A DNA stretch of 23,469 bases from Cylindrodendrum hubeiense (GCA_014621425.1 JAANBB010000548.1:1-23469), one strand, 5' to 3'; positions 9,580 through 21,604 are shown, counted from the stretch's first letter. Numbers and translations: made by a program. The notes: generated from the sequence alone by a model not told the origin.

Positions 9580-10444
9580 CCCGACGGGGGCCCTCAACGG
9601 CCACAGTTCCCTTCCGGGTGGCTCAGGGCACAAAAGACCCCTTCCGCCACTGACCGAGAAGAGAGCCCTGTTCCGTTGCTTGTGCAACGCAGGGCAGTAA
9701 AACCGCCGGTCGAGTTTGCCTCCAGCAGATGCCTGCGTCGTTGTCGTGTCACCCGTCCGGTCGGCTTCTGCAGCCATGCCAACGTTGTGACCCCAGCTCC
9801 CAATAAGGGATGATGACGCTGGGCAGCGACCGATCTCGTGCCCCGAAATCTCGCCATTGACCCGACGTTGGGTGATGCAATCCCATACTATCTGCATCAT
9901 CCAACGTGTACGAAGTACGTGCATGCCACCAAACTATCTCCGGCCCGTGGTGTGTAACACAAGCAGGCTCCGGGGGGTGTGGCTGCGACCGTTGGGGGAA
10001 CTCGCTTGCTGGGCCGGTTCTCATTAACGTGTCTCGCGGCGCTTTTGATGAGTATTATAAGTCTCCGAACATAACACCCTACACCTTATTTTAGGGCATA
10101 ATTCAGGAAATAATATGGTCCTGTTCAAATAAGGCCGACCCAACAAACAAGCTGCAGCTCAAGCATGGCTTTTGTCTCTAGAGAAAGGAAAAAAGGGGGT
10201 TGTGCTTCCATCAATTTTTATATCCTGCATCTGTATTGCACAGCGTGTGAGATGAGATCTGCTATTTGACAGCACACAATTGTCACCCACCAACCTGCCG
10301 CCATCTATTTTACAGTGCACTTTGCGGCTCCATGTTACTCTTCCTTTACTTGTTGTGTTCCCAAGCGTTACGCTAGGGTCACAGAATGGGCCTCCATCCC
10401 GCGCGGTGCGTTTAAAGTGCGTCCCTGTTTTGATTCCCAGGAAA

Positions 10445-10478
10445 CATCAACAAGGCCACCATCGAGGCCTTGTTGATG
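10445..10478. repeat. Perfect 13-bp inverted repeat with 8-nt loop
   Basis: CATCAACAAGGCC at 10445-10457 is exactly reverse-complementary to GGCCTTGTTGATG at 10466-10478, with ACCATCGA between. Pairing stops at both ends. The element lies in gene-free DNA. Confidence 0.75.
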
Positions 10479-13252
10479 ATGCTATGTACTCGGTACAGGT
10501 CCGACGAGATACGGCCTTTCAGCTTGCTTCGTCCAACTCCACACTTCCTCCTTGGTACTTTATGCATCCCTGGCGAGTGGACACGCGCGCCCCGCTTCTA
10601 GGTACGGCCGCTGGGGAGCCGGCCAACAACATAACAACATTACAAGCCCCCAGAACAGGTCGCCATTTCTGTCAACTTTTCAAGTGGAGGCAATTACCAA
10701 GAAACAAACATTTCGTATTACTGTGTCACAACGCAACTGGATTCTCAATCAACGCTGTACCTTGGCCATATAACAAACAGGCGCAAGGGGGCCGACTTGT
10801 CGTAGCCATCCGGAAGCTCCATTCTTGTTAGCAACAGTTGCGCAACCTTTGCATCATGCGCCAATCATGGCCTCTGTGAAGCGGAGCGAGACAGGGGTCA
10901 GCAGGGAGAGCAATTGCAAAGGTGACGAACGAGAGGTCAGTGTCTCTGAGTAATAGAAGCTTAGGGGAACACGGCCAGACACAAGAGCATGGCCTATTGT
11001 GCCCGGCCCGGCACATGCCTCACGGTGTTTCGTAGACACGCATCATTGTGCTCTAGTTGCTTGCCGTGGTCCCACCAACCCCCCGTCTATATTCACCACC
11101 TGTTATGGGCCCAGACGCTGATCATTTGTGCCGAGTTATAGCAGAAAGCCTCGTTCATTCCAGAAACAGGGCGCACGTCTGCCGCACTCCCTTGCGTTTG
11201 CTACATCGCTGAGCCTGGCCCTCGTCTGCTGTAAGCAATGACAAAAGCAATGTCTGGCCGCAGCTCCTTTCCCCGGCGGCCCAAACCCGAGTTTCGAGAC
11301 GGGGAAGACGGGAGCCAAAAGGATTCCTGCCCCTGTTTGTTGTATTTACGGCGGGCTCCGTTGAAACGCCCACCGTGCCTTCGAGGCGCTCTCACCGGGT
11401 GCCATGGGTCTCCGGCAACATTTATTAGTCTCCCAGTTTTGATCAAGATCCGAAGAGGCGCTTGCGCATCCTGGTGGGGCCAGATTTTCTTGGAGATGGC
11501 AACTATTCCAAGGCGGGCACCATTCACACGTTGTTGATGAAATTTGCGAGTCTGCGCCGCAGCCTGGAGCACCAGAGATCTCCTCGTGTCCAGGCGGGTG
11601 CCCACCTCCGAGAGCCCCGGCTCCAGGATCCAGTCCGAACAAGGCTGGACCGCACGATCGATTTCCAGGGATGGGACCTCCTCCGGCTAGAGTTTGCAAC
11701 CCAGTCGACGAACCGGTTTCTAGAGGATGAACCTACGTCGTACGGCACTTGGCAATGGACCTGTAGACGGCGACTAAGGGACTGGTTCAACTCGGACCTG
11801 AAACAAGGAAGTGCGGAAAGGGAGGGGGGAAATCCCCTCTCCCATCCTCGAGATGTGTTCGTGCTGGGTCATTCCTTGGTCAATGCTGCACCAGCGCAGA
11901 CGCAGATGGGCATATCCATCGACGAGAGAAAACAAAAAAAAATCAGCCGCACAGATGCGAGCCAGTCATTTGTTACTGGAACTATCTGAGTGGGTTTCGG
12001 AAAAGGAAATCCCATCGCCTTCATGACGTGCGCTGCTGTCAGCAACCCTCCGGATTCAGCACCCAACATCAACTATTCGGTACAGAGCCCAACCAGGATC
12101 TCCAAGGCCAGCCTACCAACATGCGGAGAGGCCAATTGACCAGTAGCTCCAATTTCCACCCGCCATCCTACCGGATGTTGACGGGATCTGAGGATGCCGA
12201 TGGATGTGCGTAGTGCTCGTGGATCAGAGCTGACGCAATGGATGAGCTGCTGGTCTGGCGATGGCCCTAAACTCGCATGCCATGGGATGCTTGTCGAAAT
12301 ACCACAGGTCTGGGTTGGAACTAACTATTAGCTTGCGCAGCCAGCTAGCGAAGCAACCACCAGCGACGCCCCTCTCATCGTTTTCGGACCATGGTGGCGA
12401 CTCGGCAGGTTGAGGCTCCTTGGCTGCACAGCTAGTTGACTGAAAGCTCCAGTGTTTCCCCGCAAAGAAAAACAGAATGACCATGATCATTGAGGACCAA
12501 GAATGGGGCCAATTGTCGAGATAAACGTCTGAACACGCCCTCCAAACGGTCATGTCGCTTCGGATCTGTCTGTCTCATGCAGCTACCGACAATGCGAACA
12601 CAGCAATGCATGACGAAGCGGCGCAGCTCTGCCCGCATGCCTGGGGGATGGAACATGCAAGCCCGAATCCGAGGCATACTATGTTGTGTGGAAAGTCAAA
12701 TCCTTCCACCTCGGGACTTTTCTGGGCCAGCTGGCCATGGGCAGCTACTTGTCAAGCTGAGTTCGCGTCGTTTGTTCCTTGGAATCCAGACCGGAGATAA
12801 CCTGTTCATCTTGCCAATTTTGGCATTCGCTACGTCTCGGCATGGACCAAGCTACCGGTAGCGTCAAGACAACACGCCGCCAAGTGGAGAGGCTATTGAC
12901 GGCGCCAGAGATGACGTGGGAAAGCCATCGCGTGCCCCAAGCGACGCTGGCGAGAGCCCGTCCAAAGGCGCTCGCTCATCCGAGAGCCATGAGGGCCGTC
13001 ATTTTGGAGGTTGTGATGTGAGACAGAGGACCATCGTGGTTTCAGGCCCCCTGGTACAGTGGGGAGCAAAGCAGATGGCAGACTCAGACCTCGGGCAGGG
13101 CAGCAGTCAGCATTGGCTCGGCTGGCCAGGAGCTGTCTTGTAAGTGAGCGTGCGGCCCGGTTGTGTCGTGCAGAATAACCCGACCAAGCCGGCTTTGCAC
13201 CGATCTCCGTAATGCACAGGGCAGTGGATCTTCAATGCAGTGTTGTGCAGTG

Positions 13253-13274
13253 CCAGTGCAGTACCAGTGCAGTA
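13253..13274. repeat. Two exact 11-bp tandem copies (CCAGTGCAGTA)
   Basis: Copies lie at 13253-13263 and 13264-13274, inside a wider CAGTG-rich stretch at about 13222-13276. About 380 bp downstream a second short array repeats GGGCAAT (around 13660-13677). No gene is associated. Confidence 0.75.
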
Positions 13275-14621
13275 TGGTTTGCATTCGCTATCGGATTGCA
13301 GATCCCGGCAAAATGCAAGTGCGGGACTCGGTGCCTCAACTGGCGAGACGAAGCGAAAGAAAACATCAAGTTGGGCAGCTGTGACGCGATGTCGCGTCGT
13401 CACGCGTTGGAGTCGCGCGTTTGTATTTAGGGTTGGTGCGCCGCGATTGGCCCGGTGCAGCCCAGCTGAGAGGTTGCTGAAAACGCGCAGCCAGCCCGCA
13501 TTTGTGGCATCGCACCTCATCACGGCTGAACCAGGCCGTCCAATCCAATGATCTGTGGGCAACAACACTCTGGTGATAAGCGCAGGTGGACCTCCTGCGT
13601 GCATTCCGAGGGGCTTGCCATGGACAGGGCCGACAACATGGCTGCCAGTGCCCAACGGGCAGTGGGCAATGGGCAATGGATTGGCTGCCATGGCCGGAGG
13701 AATTCTCCACGCCGGCTGCGAACAGGCGAACCCTGAGATGCAGGCCGCGTTTGCGACATCTTGGCTGGGCCTGTGAGAGAATCGGGCGCCGCTGATATGT
13801 CACGGGGAGGGGGAAATCGGGCGATAGATGCATGCCCGTTAATTTGGCTGGGGACAGCACGGAACGGAAAACTGGAGTTGGCGGAAGCATCATCCTAGAT
13901 TCTCGGACCCTCACCGCCAGTTGCGCTCGTATCGGCGTCGTCTGCTCTGGCCACAACGTCTCGCCATGATTACTCCGCGCAAGCCTGGAACGCCCAGCTA
14001 TCAATCGATGAGGCTGTCGCGAAAGACTTGACTACTGCAGGAGGAAATTGAGGTTCCAGGAGAGATGCTCGAGGCCCTTGACCGTAGCACGATGTAAGTC
14101 TTGTTCGTTAAGGGCAAGGATCGGGTTCGGCGAGACATGTTGCTTTGCATGTCTAGGTACTGGGGACATTCCAATTGAGGTCCGGTTAAACTGGATTAAT
14201 GAACTGAGTGGATTCTGTGGAACAATTTATAGAACAATTCGACTTGTGCCAACTCCGATTTGCATCATGGGCCAGCATCATGACTTGCAAGTTGATGCTG
14301 TCCTCCACCGATCGGCCCTCGGCAAATTTAAGCGCCGACCTTGCCAGTACTCGCCGGTCCGATGTGGGCCGGCAACCCACAAAATTCAACGACCACAGTC
14401 CACAGCCTTGGCGGGGCACATCACCAGCCAGCAAAGCCAAAGCAAAACTGTAGAGGCGACGCTGAACACATCTTCAACCCGCCTGCGCACCCCGCCATAC
14501 CCATTGTAGGCACTCACTCTATCGGTACCGACTATTCGAGGGCCATTCTCCCCCATTCGGTTGATACTACAAGCTTTCTACACACCCCTGTGTCTTGAGC
14601 CAACCCTACGCCGCATTCAAG

Positions 14622-16973
14622 ATGGAGTCTGATATCAGAGCTGTCCTGCCCAACATCGACCCCGTGGTCTCCGAGTACTCTGTGGGCTACCTGAACCATG
14701 CTTCTACCACTTGGTCGAACGAGGAGGACCCTTCTGGCCCTTCTCCTCTGAACGAGGCTGCTGCCACGGTCACTGACCTGCTCCTGTCCGCATCAGGCGA
14801 GGTGAATGCCAAGGTAGAGGAACAGATCAAGAAACTCGTCGGGAAATGGGTGGACAAGTACACCGATGCCCATGGCAGTGAATTGAGGGGGCCTTCGCTT
14901 GTGAAGCGTCTTGACCATACGATCCAGGTTAGCTCTCAGCGCAACATGTCGTCGACGTTGGCGGTAGCGACAGGTGGTGTCGATTTGGAATCGGCAAATG
15001 CGAGAAAGGTGGAATCCAAGGTCGACCGAAAGAAGCTTGAGAAGGCTGAGAGGAAGATCGCTGCCAAGCAGCAGAAGAAGACTTTCAAGACTGTCGAGTA
15101 CGAGGCGTCGAGGCTGCTTGAGCTGCCCGAGTCGACGCAGTCTTACGAGGAGTTCTACATGGCCGTCAACCCGCTTCAACTGGGTACCGGCGCAGGAACC
15201 AAAACCAAAGACGTCAAGCTCGACAGCATCGATGTTTCCATCGGCGGAAATCGCATTCTTACAGACACCACCCTCACTCTCGCTTACGGCCACCGTTATG
15301 GTCTGGTTGGTAACAACGGTGTCGGTAAATCTACGTTGCTCCGAGCCCTCTCCAGGAGAGAAGTCGCCATTCCCACGCATATTTCTATTCTGCACGTCGA
15401 GCAGGAGGTAAGTAACTCTATGGCCCTGCAAGGATGCTTTGGCTAACACGGCTAGATTACTGGTGACGATACCCCAGCTATCCAAGCTGTGCTTGACGCC
15501 GACGTTTGGCGCAAGGTTCTTCTGAGGGAGCAAGATGTGAGTAATCTATCCTTCCCCTTGCCAATTAGCACTATCTGACATTTGCAGGAAATCACGGCGC
15601 GCCTGGCAGATCTGGAAAGCCAGCGAGCTGGCCTGGCCGATACCTCAGCAGATGCAGCTCGGATTGACCGCGACAGAGAGACACAAGACAACAAGCTTGG
15701 AGATATCCAAGGCAAGCTGGCAGAGATGGAGTCCGACAAGGCCGAGTCCAGAGCAGCCAGTATTCTTGCTGGTCTTGGATTCTCCCCCGAACGACAGCAG
15801 TTTGCCACCAAGACGTTCTCCGGTGGTTGGAGAATGCGTCTGGCTCTGGCACGAGCCCTCTTCTGTGAACCTGACTTGCTGCTTCTGGACGAACCGTCAA
15901 ACATGTTGGACGTCCCCTCTATTGCTTTCCTCTCCGATTATCTGCAAGGCTATCCCAGCACTGTACTGGTCGTCTCTCACGACCGAGCGTTCCTCAACGA
16001 GGTCGCTACCGACATCATCCACCAGCACTCGCAGCGCCTCGACTACTACCGTGGAGCCAACTTCGACTCATTCTACGGCACCCGAGAGGAGCGAAAGAAG
16101 GTGGCCAAACGAGAGTACGAGAACCAGATGGTCCAACGTGCCCATCTGCAGGCCTTCATCGACAAGTTCCGCTACAACGCGGCCAAGTCCTCAGAAGCCC
16201 AGTCCCGTATCAAGAAGTTGGAAAAGATGCCCATCCTGGAAGCCCCGGAGGCCGAGTACAGCGTCAAGTTCACCTTTCCCGAGGTGGAGAAGTTGTCACC
16301 TCCTATTGTTCAGATGTCCGGTGTTACCTTTGGATACTACAAGGACAATATCCTGCTCAAAAACGTCGACTTGGATGTCCAGTTGGATTCCCGTATTGGT
16401 ATCGTAGGACCCAACGGTGCTGGTAAGACGACCATTCTCAAGCTGCTGATTGGAAAACTGGATGCTTCGACCGGTCTGATCTCCCAACATCCTCGTCTCC
16501 GCATCGGCTTCTTTGCGCAGCATCACGTCGACGCCCTAGACTTGAATACCAGCGCTGTGAGCTTCATGGCTAAGAACTACCCCGGCCGCACAGACGAGGA
16601 GTATCGACGACGACTCGGTGCTTTCGGTATCACCGGCACAACGGGTCTGCAGAAAATGGAACTCCTGTCCGGAGGTCAAAAATCGCGTGTGGCGTTCGCA
16701 TGCCTGGCGCTGACGAACCCTCACATCCTGGTGCTGGACGAGCCTTCCAATCATTTGGATATCGAGGCCATGGATGCGCTGGCAGATGCTCTGAACGAGT
16801 TCCAGGGCGGCGTGCTGATGGTGTCTCACGACGTGACGATGTTGCAGGCTGTGTGCAAGTCGCTATGGGTGTGCGATGGTGGAACTGTAGAGAAGTTCCC
16901 TGGCGACGTGCAGGCATATAAGAAGAGGATTGCTGCCCAGGCCAATGCGGCTGGTGTTGTCAAGGCTCACTGA
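14622..16973 (+). CDS. gcn20: Gcn20-type ABC-F protein, activator of the Gcn2 starvation response
   Basis: Exons are 14622-15407, 15456-15536 and 15588-16973. Introns are 48 and 51 nt, both phase 0. The spliced protein is 750 aa, close to yeast Gcn20 (752). The ATG at 14622 is chosen because the upstream in-frame codon is only TTG and the peptide then opens MESDIRAVLPNIDP as in fungal Gcn20. Residues 1 to about 200 are the N-terminal region that binds Gcn1 in this family. ABC domain 1 has Walker A GNNGVGKST at 230-238, signature FSGGW at 366-370, Walker B LLLLDEP at 386-392 and the switch His at 420. ABC domain 2 has GPNGAGKTT at 563-571, LSGGQ at 649-653, ILVLDEP at 669-675 and His 703. There are no membrane segments. 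With Gcn1 it acts at ribosomes to activate Gcn2 when amino acids run short. Domain 1 has LDEPSNMLD in place of LDEPTNHLD. Confidence 0.95.
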
Positions 16974-18271
16974 GGGAGAAAAAAAATAGCCAGGCCATGT
17001 GGGATATATATAAATTCCAACGTAGGTATTCATTTGATGGTGCATCATGTTACGTGTAGCTTGTGATTTTTGTTGTCTTGAGACACTAACCCCTCAGGTG
17101 AGAGAGGCGCCCTCACAGGAGTCAACAGCATATAGGGTAGTTGTAATTACGATTGCTGTTGTGATGGTATATTTGAAAGGGATCATCTTTGCCTCATGAC
17201 TGAGGCGTAAACCTGTCATCCCAGCAATGTCAGCTGGTTGATATAGGGTAGCCTAGACAAGCCAGAGTGCACCAGTGAATGACACTGTGGGCAGTTCATT
17301 TCGGCACTAAACATGGAGATAACCGTATGCATAATGGCTTGTAAGGATATGGCATGTCGCATATTTAGTTGGACCACCAGCCTGGGCTGTGCATTGACGG
17401 ATTTACACTAAGTCAAGTCATATCTCCAGTTTGGATAGCATCTCAGCACAAGTTAGGACGGGACATGCTTCGTCTATCAAAGAGAGCGTTCATGCTACGT
17501 AGCGTTGTGCGTAGCTCCTCTGATGCCTGCTGGAACAAGTTAGATACCAAGAAGTTGCCGCCTCATTTTCCCCTTTCCCGAAGAAATGCCTAATGTCGAT
17601 CGTCCAATATCCCAGCAGTTGACCCGTGTCTTGCCCCATCCACTGGAGCGGTGCGATTGTCCAGCGAGCGGTGGGGCGAGCTCTCGTGGCGCCCCGGGCC
17701 GTCAGTGGGAAATACGTGGCTGGCCTCCTGGCGATCCCAGCTTTTGCTGCAGAATTGCAGGTGACAGCTTGGCAGTTCTGGACGTGTGTGTTCCTGACAT
17801 GTATCACGGCATGGCCTTCAAGAGAGGATTAATTCCTCTGATACATAGAGCCTCAGCTTGGCTCGTCCGTCGTCAAGAACCACTATCAGCATGCCCTCTG
17901 ATGGGTGCCGCGTGGTGTGTTTCTGGCCAGATTTTGGCGGGTGCCTGCGTTGGCGCGTTGCCCTTCCCAGCGATGCACGGGCCACTCGTAAACAAGCGAA
18001 AGTGCGCTGGGCGGCCCTGGCTGGCAGGCCCCCCGTTTAGGCCACTCGCCCCCTCGCCCCTTCCCTTGCCGGTGGGTTATTGGGGGGCCGTGGCGGTGAA
18101 CAATTTCACGTCCCGCTCTCCAACAAAAATCAACACTCCCTTGACCGTGTCCTACACCTTCCAACCCACTCCAGTCTTGAAAGCTAGCTCAGCTCTCGAG
18201 GTCCTTCGCCCTGCATCTTCACTCATCCACCACACTTCCACATCCATCCACATCCCTCCACAACCGTCAAC
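16974..18271. other. Intergenic region with the beta-tubulin promoter and leader
   Basis: No coding frame here is convincing. The proximal part has an ATTGG (inverted CCAAT) box at 18079-18083, about 190 bp before the tubulin ATG. An 8-bp inverted repeat, GGCCCCCC at 18027-18034 and GGGGGGCC at 18082-18089, flanks C-rich runs. From about 18115 the sequence becomes CA/CT-rich without ATG, as in the leader of a highly expressed fungal gene. The part before 17600 shows nothing notable beyond the gcn20 3' UTR. Confidence 0.55.
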
Positions 18272-19980
18272 ATGCGTGAGATTGTAAGTTGCCCGCCTCT
18301 TGTTGTGCTCTGCACCCTCCCGACGACGCGTTTGTTACCTGCTCGGGCGATGCTGCCCCTGAGTCTACCCCGCCGCAGCGTTTCCACCGCCCTCACGACG
18401 CCAAAGCCCGGGGCTTCAACCACGACATGATTATGGGACAAGATGGCTGACTATGACTTTGTTGCGCAATATAGGTCCACCTCCAGACCGGCCAGTGCGT
18501 AAGTGCTTCCTCCTCGACAATTCGACACGCGGGAATTCGCTAACGATGCGTGGATAGGGTAACCAAATCGGTGCTGCTTTCTGGCAGACCATCTCTGGCG
18601 AGCACGGTCTCGACAGCAATGGTGTCTACAACGGTACCTCCGAGCTCCAGCTCGAGCGCATGAGCGTCTACTTCAACGAGGTACGTTACGAAAACACCTT
18701 ATCTGGCCATTTTCTGGATATGTCAAACTCACACCATGTAGGCCTCTGGCAACAAGTATGTCCCTCGCGCCGTCCTCGTCGATCTCGAGCCCGGTACCAT
18801 GGACGCCGTCCGTGCCGGTCCTTTCGGCCAGCTCTTCCGCCCCGACAACTTCGTCTTCGGTCAGTCCGGTGCCGGAAACAACTGGGCCAAGGGTCATTAC
18901 ACTGAGGGTGCCGAGCTCGTCGACCAGGTCCTCGATGTCGTCCGTCGTGAGGCTGAGGGCTGCGACTGCCTCCAGGGTTTCCAGATCACCCACTCCCTGG
19001 GTGGTGGTACTGGTGCCGGTATGGGTACGCTGCTGATCTCCAAGATCCGCGAGGAGTTCCCCGACCGAATGATGGCCACCTTCTCCGTCGTCCCCTCCCC
19101 CAAGGTCTCCGACACCGTTGTTGAGCCCTACAACGCCACCCTCTCCGTCCACCAGCTGGTCGAGAACTCCGACGAGACCTTCTGTATCGATAACGAGGCT
19201 CTTTACGACATCTGCATGCGCACCCTGAAGCTGTCCAACCCTTCTTACGGTGACCTGAACTACCTGGTCTCCGCCGTCATGTCCGGTGTCACCACCTGCC
19301 TCCGATTCCCCGGTCAGCTGAACTCTGATCTCCGAAAGTTGGCCGTCAACATGGTCCCCTTCCCCCGTCTGCACTTCTTCATGGTCGGCTTCGCCCCCCT
19401 GACCAGCCGTGGCGCCCACTCTTTCCGCGCTGTCAGCGTTCCCGAGTTGACCCAGCAGATGTTCGACCCCAAGAACATGATGGCTGCCTCTGACTTCCGC
19501 AACGGTCGTTACCTGACCTGCTCTACCATCTTGTGAGTATTTTCCGCATCTTTAATGTCCAAATATGTTTGCTAACGTTCTTAAAGCCGTGGTAAGGTCG
19601 CCATGAAGGAGGTCGAGGACCAGATGCGCAACATCCAGAACAAGAACTCTTCCTACTTCGTCGAGTGGATCCCCAACAACATCCAGACTGCCCTGTGCGC
19701 CATCCCTCCCCGTGGCCTCAGCATGTCTTCCACCTTCATCGGAAACTCCACCTCTATCCAGGAGCTCTTCAAGCGTGTTGGTGAGCAGTTCACTGCCATG
19801 TTCCGACGCAAGGCTTTCTTGCATTGGTACACTGGTGAGGGTATGGACGAGATGGAGTTCACTGAGGCTGAGTCCAACATGAACGATCTTGTCTCTGAGT
19901 ACCAGCAATACCAGGATGCTGGTATTGACGAGGAGGAGGAGGAGTACGAGGAGGAGGGCATCCTTGAGGGTGAGGAATAA
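18272..19980 (+). CDS. tub2: Beta-tubulin
   Basis: Exons are 18272-18283 (MREI), 18475-18498, 18558-18680, 18742-19532 and 19587-19980. The last intron splits codon 317. All introns have GT-AG ends, and a GCTAAC branch site is visible in the fourth. The product is 447 aa, the normal fungal length. It opens with the MREI autoregulation tetrapeptide, has the GTP-binding loop GGGTGAGMG at 140-148, and ends in a Glu-rich tail ([10 protein letters not shown]) that carries microtubule partners and modifications. It polymerises with alpha-tubulin. Benzimidazole-site residues are His6, Tyr50, Gln134, Ala165, Phe167, Glu198, Phe200, Met233 and Leu240, all the sensitive type. Exons 2-4 cover the segment widely used for fungal identification. 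The leader is pyrimidine-rich, which fits high constitutive expression. Confidence 0.98.
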
Positions 19981-20424
19981 GCAAATGTCTAAGCATTTGT
20001 AATCCTGCCGGTCTATCTCCTCGTTGAGATGCATCTTGATGCACAGTCGGTCTCGGCCAATTCTATTCGGGTGGTGGTAGTAATTGTTGAAAGGGGTTTC
20101 TAGATATCCTCGACAGTGGTAGTACAATTCACATGGCAATTGTATGAAACCAAGCCAATCAATTAACAAGAAGTACACATTGGTACCTAATTAATTCTCC
20201 ATTTTGCCATAACCTGTGAAGTAAACACAATTTAAGTGCTCATATTATTTCGGCTGCAGATGTTGAAGGAGTGGTTCGATAGATGATAGTTACTGTGAGA
20301 CCCCGGCGTGGGGAGTACACGTGACGTTGTGACTAAGCGTCAAAAAGTCAAGCTTCCACGAGCATCTCGACCTTGTCTACAATCGACATCCACCCTTCGA
20401 CCCGCGAACACTAGGGTTGAATCA
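19981..20424. other. Tubulin 3' UTR and uL6m promoter
   Basis: 444 bp between two co-directional genes. The first 250 bp are AT-rich and presumably hold the tubulin 3' UTR and poly(A) signals. The last part, from about 20290, is the promoter and leader of the next gene. The frame of that gene stays open upstream to a GTG at 20308, but there is no ATG before 20425. No separate gene is seen. Confidence 0.55.
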
Positions 20425-21355
20425 ATGGCTGCCATGTTTACTCCCAGCCGGGGGAAGGCATTGGGCCGAGCCATTACGGCCTCCTCATCGGCCCCGGTGA
20501 CACTTCCCGGATTCCTCGTACCAGCATGGCAAACCGCGACGCCGCGCGCCACTTCGGCAGCTCTCTTCTCGACGACTTCGAAACGACCCTCCAAGCTAGG
20601 CCGGACGCCCATCTCAATGCCACCAGGTGTTGAGCTGCTTATTGGCGAGCCTAAGGCGAAGAAAGATATGACGTCCTACAAGAAGATCTACAAGAAGACG
20701 ATTACGGTCAAGGGACCTCTGGGTGCGTTTTTTGCCCAGCACTGGAAACTGCTGCGAGCCAGTGACATGAGGCATTGAGGTCATTTTTGTTGACTAGAGT
20801 GTGTAGGAACACTGGATCTCGAGGTTCCCCAATTTGTGGAGGTCAAGCACGACGAGGAGAACCGAATGGCAATCCTGACCGTTCAGGACTCGGATGTCAG
20901 GGAACAGAAGGAGATGTGGGGTGAGTTTCTGTCCTTTTGCTCTGTCCCCTAGGCCACCTTGCTAATAATTCGATTTTTGTTGGACAGGCACATCGTGGGC
21001 GTATCTCAAGAACTATATCATGGGCGTCTCCGAAGGTCACACGGCTATCCTGCGTCTCGTTGGTGTTGGTTACCGAGCCAGTGTCGAGGAGCGTGGTGCT
21101 AAGGAGGAGTTCCCTGGACAGCGATTCCTGTGCCTCAAGCTTGGATTCACCCATCCCGTCGAGGAGGGCATTCCCCGTGGCGTCACCGTTACAACACCTT
21201 CGCCTACTCGTATCCTGATTGAGGGTATTGACCGTGAGGTGCTCATGTCGTTCGCTGGCCGCGTGCGCAAGTGGCGCCCCCCGGAGCCGTACAAGGGCAA
21301 GGGCGTCTTCATCAACGACCAGACGATCAAGCTGAAGCAGAAGAAGATCAAATGA
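20425..21355 (+). CDS. mrpl6: Mitochondrial large-subunit ribosomal protein uL6m
   Basis: Exons are 20425-20722, 20807-20920 and 20988-21355. The two introns (84 and 67 nt, both phase 1) each split a Gly codon, and a GCTAAT branch site is visible in the second. The product is 259 aa. Residues 1 to about 55 are basic, Ser/Thr/Ala-rich and lack acidic residues, as expected of a mitochondrial presequence. The mature part follows bacterial L6: SKLGRTPISMPPGVEL, then a KGPLGTLDLEVP strand, the ILRLVGVGYRA segment of the second domain, and the conserved tail RPPEPYKGKGVFINDQ ending in KLKQKKIK. In the ribosome L6 sits near the sarcin-ricin loop and factor-binding site. The first ATG (20425, context TCAATGG) is used because it precedes the presequence. 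It lies co-directionally after tubulin and converges on met22 across 249 bp. Confidence 0.93.
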
Positions 21356-21604
21356 ACGACTTTTGGACGAGGATTTTGTGGCCAGTGGCCGGTGGCCATT
21401 TGGAGAGGGATGGTTGGGCCGCGGGCCGACTCGGCGGGACGCTGCTTGCGTGTGTATTATAGTCTCGTGTACAGACGTGTACTATCTGTGTCAAGGCATA
21501 TACAAAAACTACTTTTGGATTCTCGATTTCACCTCCCTTCCAGTCTCTTTGCCGGTTTCCTGAAACCTTTCTATGAATTTTTACATTGTGAACATATCCT
21601 CCAT

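Larger units (their letters stand above)
7481..14621. other. About 7.1 kb with no convincing gene
   Basis: Numerous frames exist on both strands but none looks coding. They are Arg/Pro/Ser-rich translations of GC-rich DNA, most of them begin at non-ATG codons, and no protein family is recognisable. The first few hundred bases probably hold the leader and promoter of the minus-strand gene. The last few hundred (pyrimidine-rich, no ATG in roughly 255 nt before 14622) hold that of gcn20. The middle contains motif clusters, a hairpin, a G-quadruplex motif and small tandem repeats, listed separately. Base composition is not obviously AT-skewed, so it does not look like a mutated (RIP) transposon relic. 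I found no tRNA B-box. Confidence 0.6.

Noticed and set aside
9025..9924. 299-codon minus-strand frame in the gene-free block
   Set aside because: Contains a poly-Arg run from the trinucleotide tract and Arg/Pro/Gly-rich sequence throughout. It looks like translated GC-rich spacer.
10280..10831. 183-codon plus-strand frame
   Set aside because: Begins at TTG, has no recognisable domain, and crosses the perfect hairpin at 10445-10478.
11462..11989. 175-codon plus-strand frame
   Set aside because: No family resemblance, no clear promoter or intron signals, and its Arg-rich composition matches neighbouring random frames.
14093..14156. Possible 5' UTR intron of gcn20 (GTAAGT donor, TCTAG acceptor)
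   Set aside because: No good CTAAC-type branch site, and it lies about 470 bp before the ATG, probably upstream of the transcription start.
14793..15533. 246-codon minus-strand frame opposite gcn20
   Set aside because: Antisense to conserved Gcn20 exons and spanning intron 1. No recognisable domain.
18673..19419. 248-codon minus-strand frame opposite beta-tubulin
   Set aside because: Antisense shadow of the C/G-ending codons of tubulin exons, crossing an intron boundary with no independent support.
20270..20285. GGTTCGATAG-like sequence resembling a tRNA B-box
   Set aside because: No matching A-box or cloverleaf arms nearby. The same holds for a similar string near 23092.
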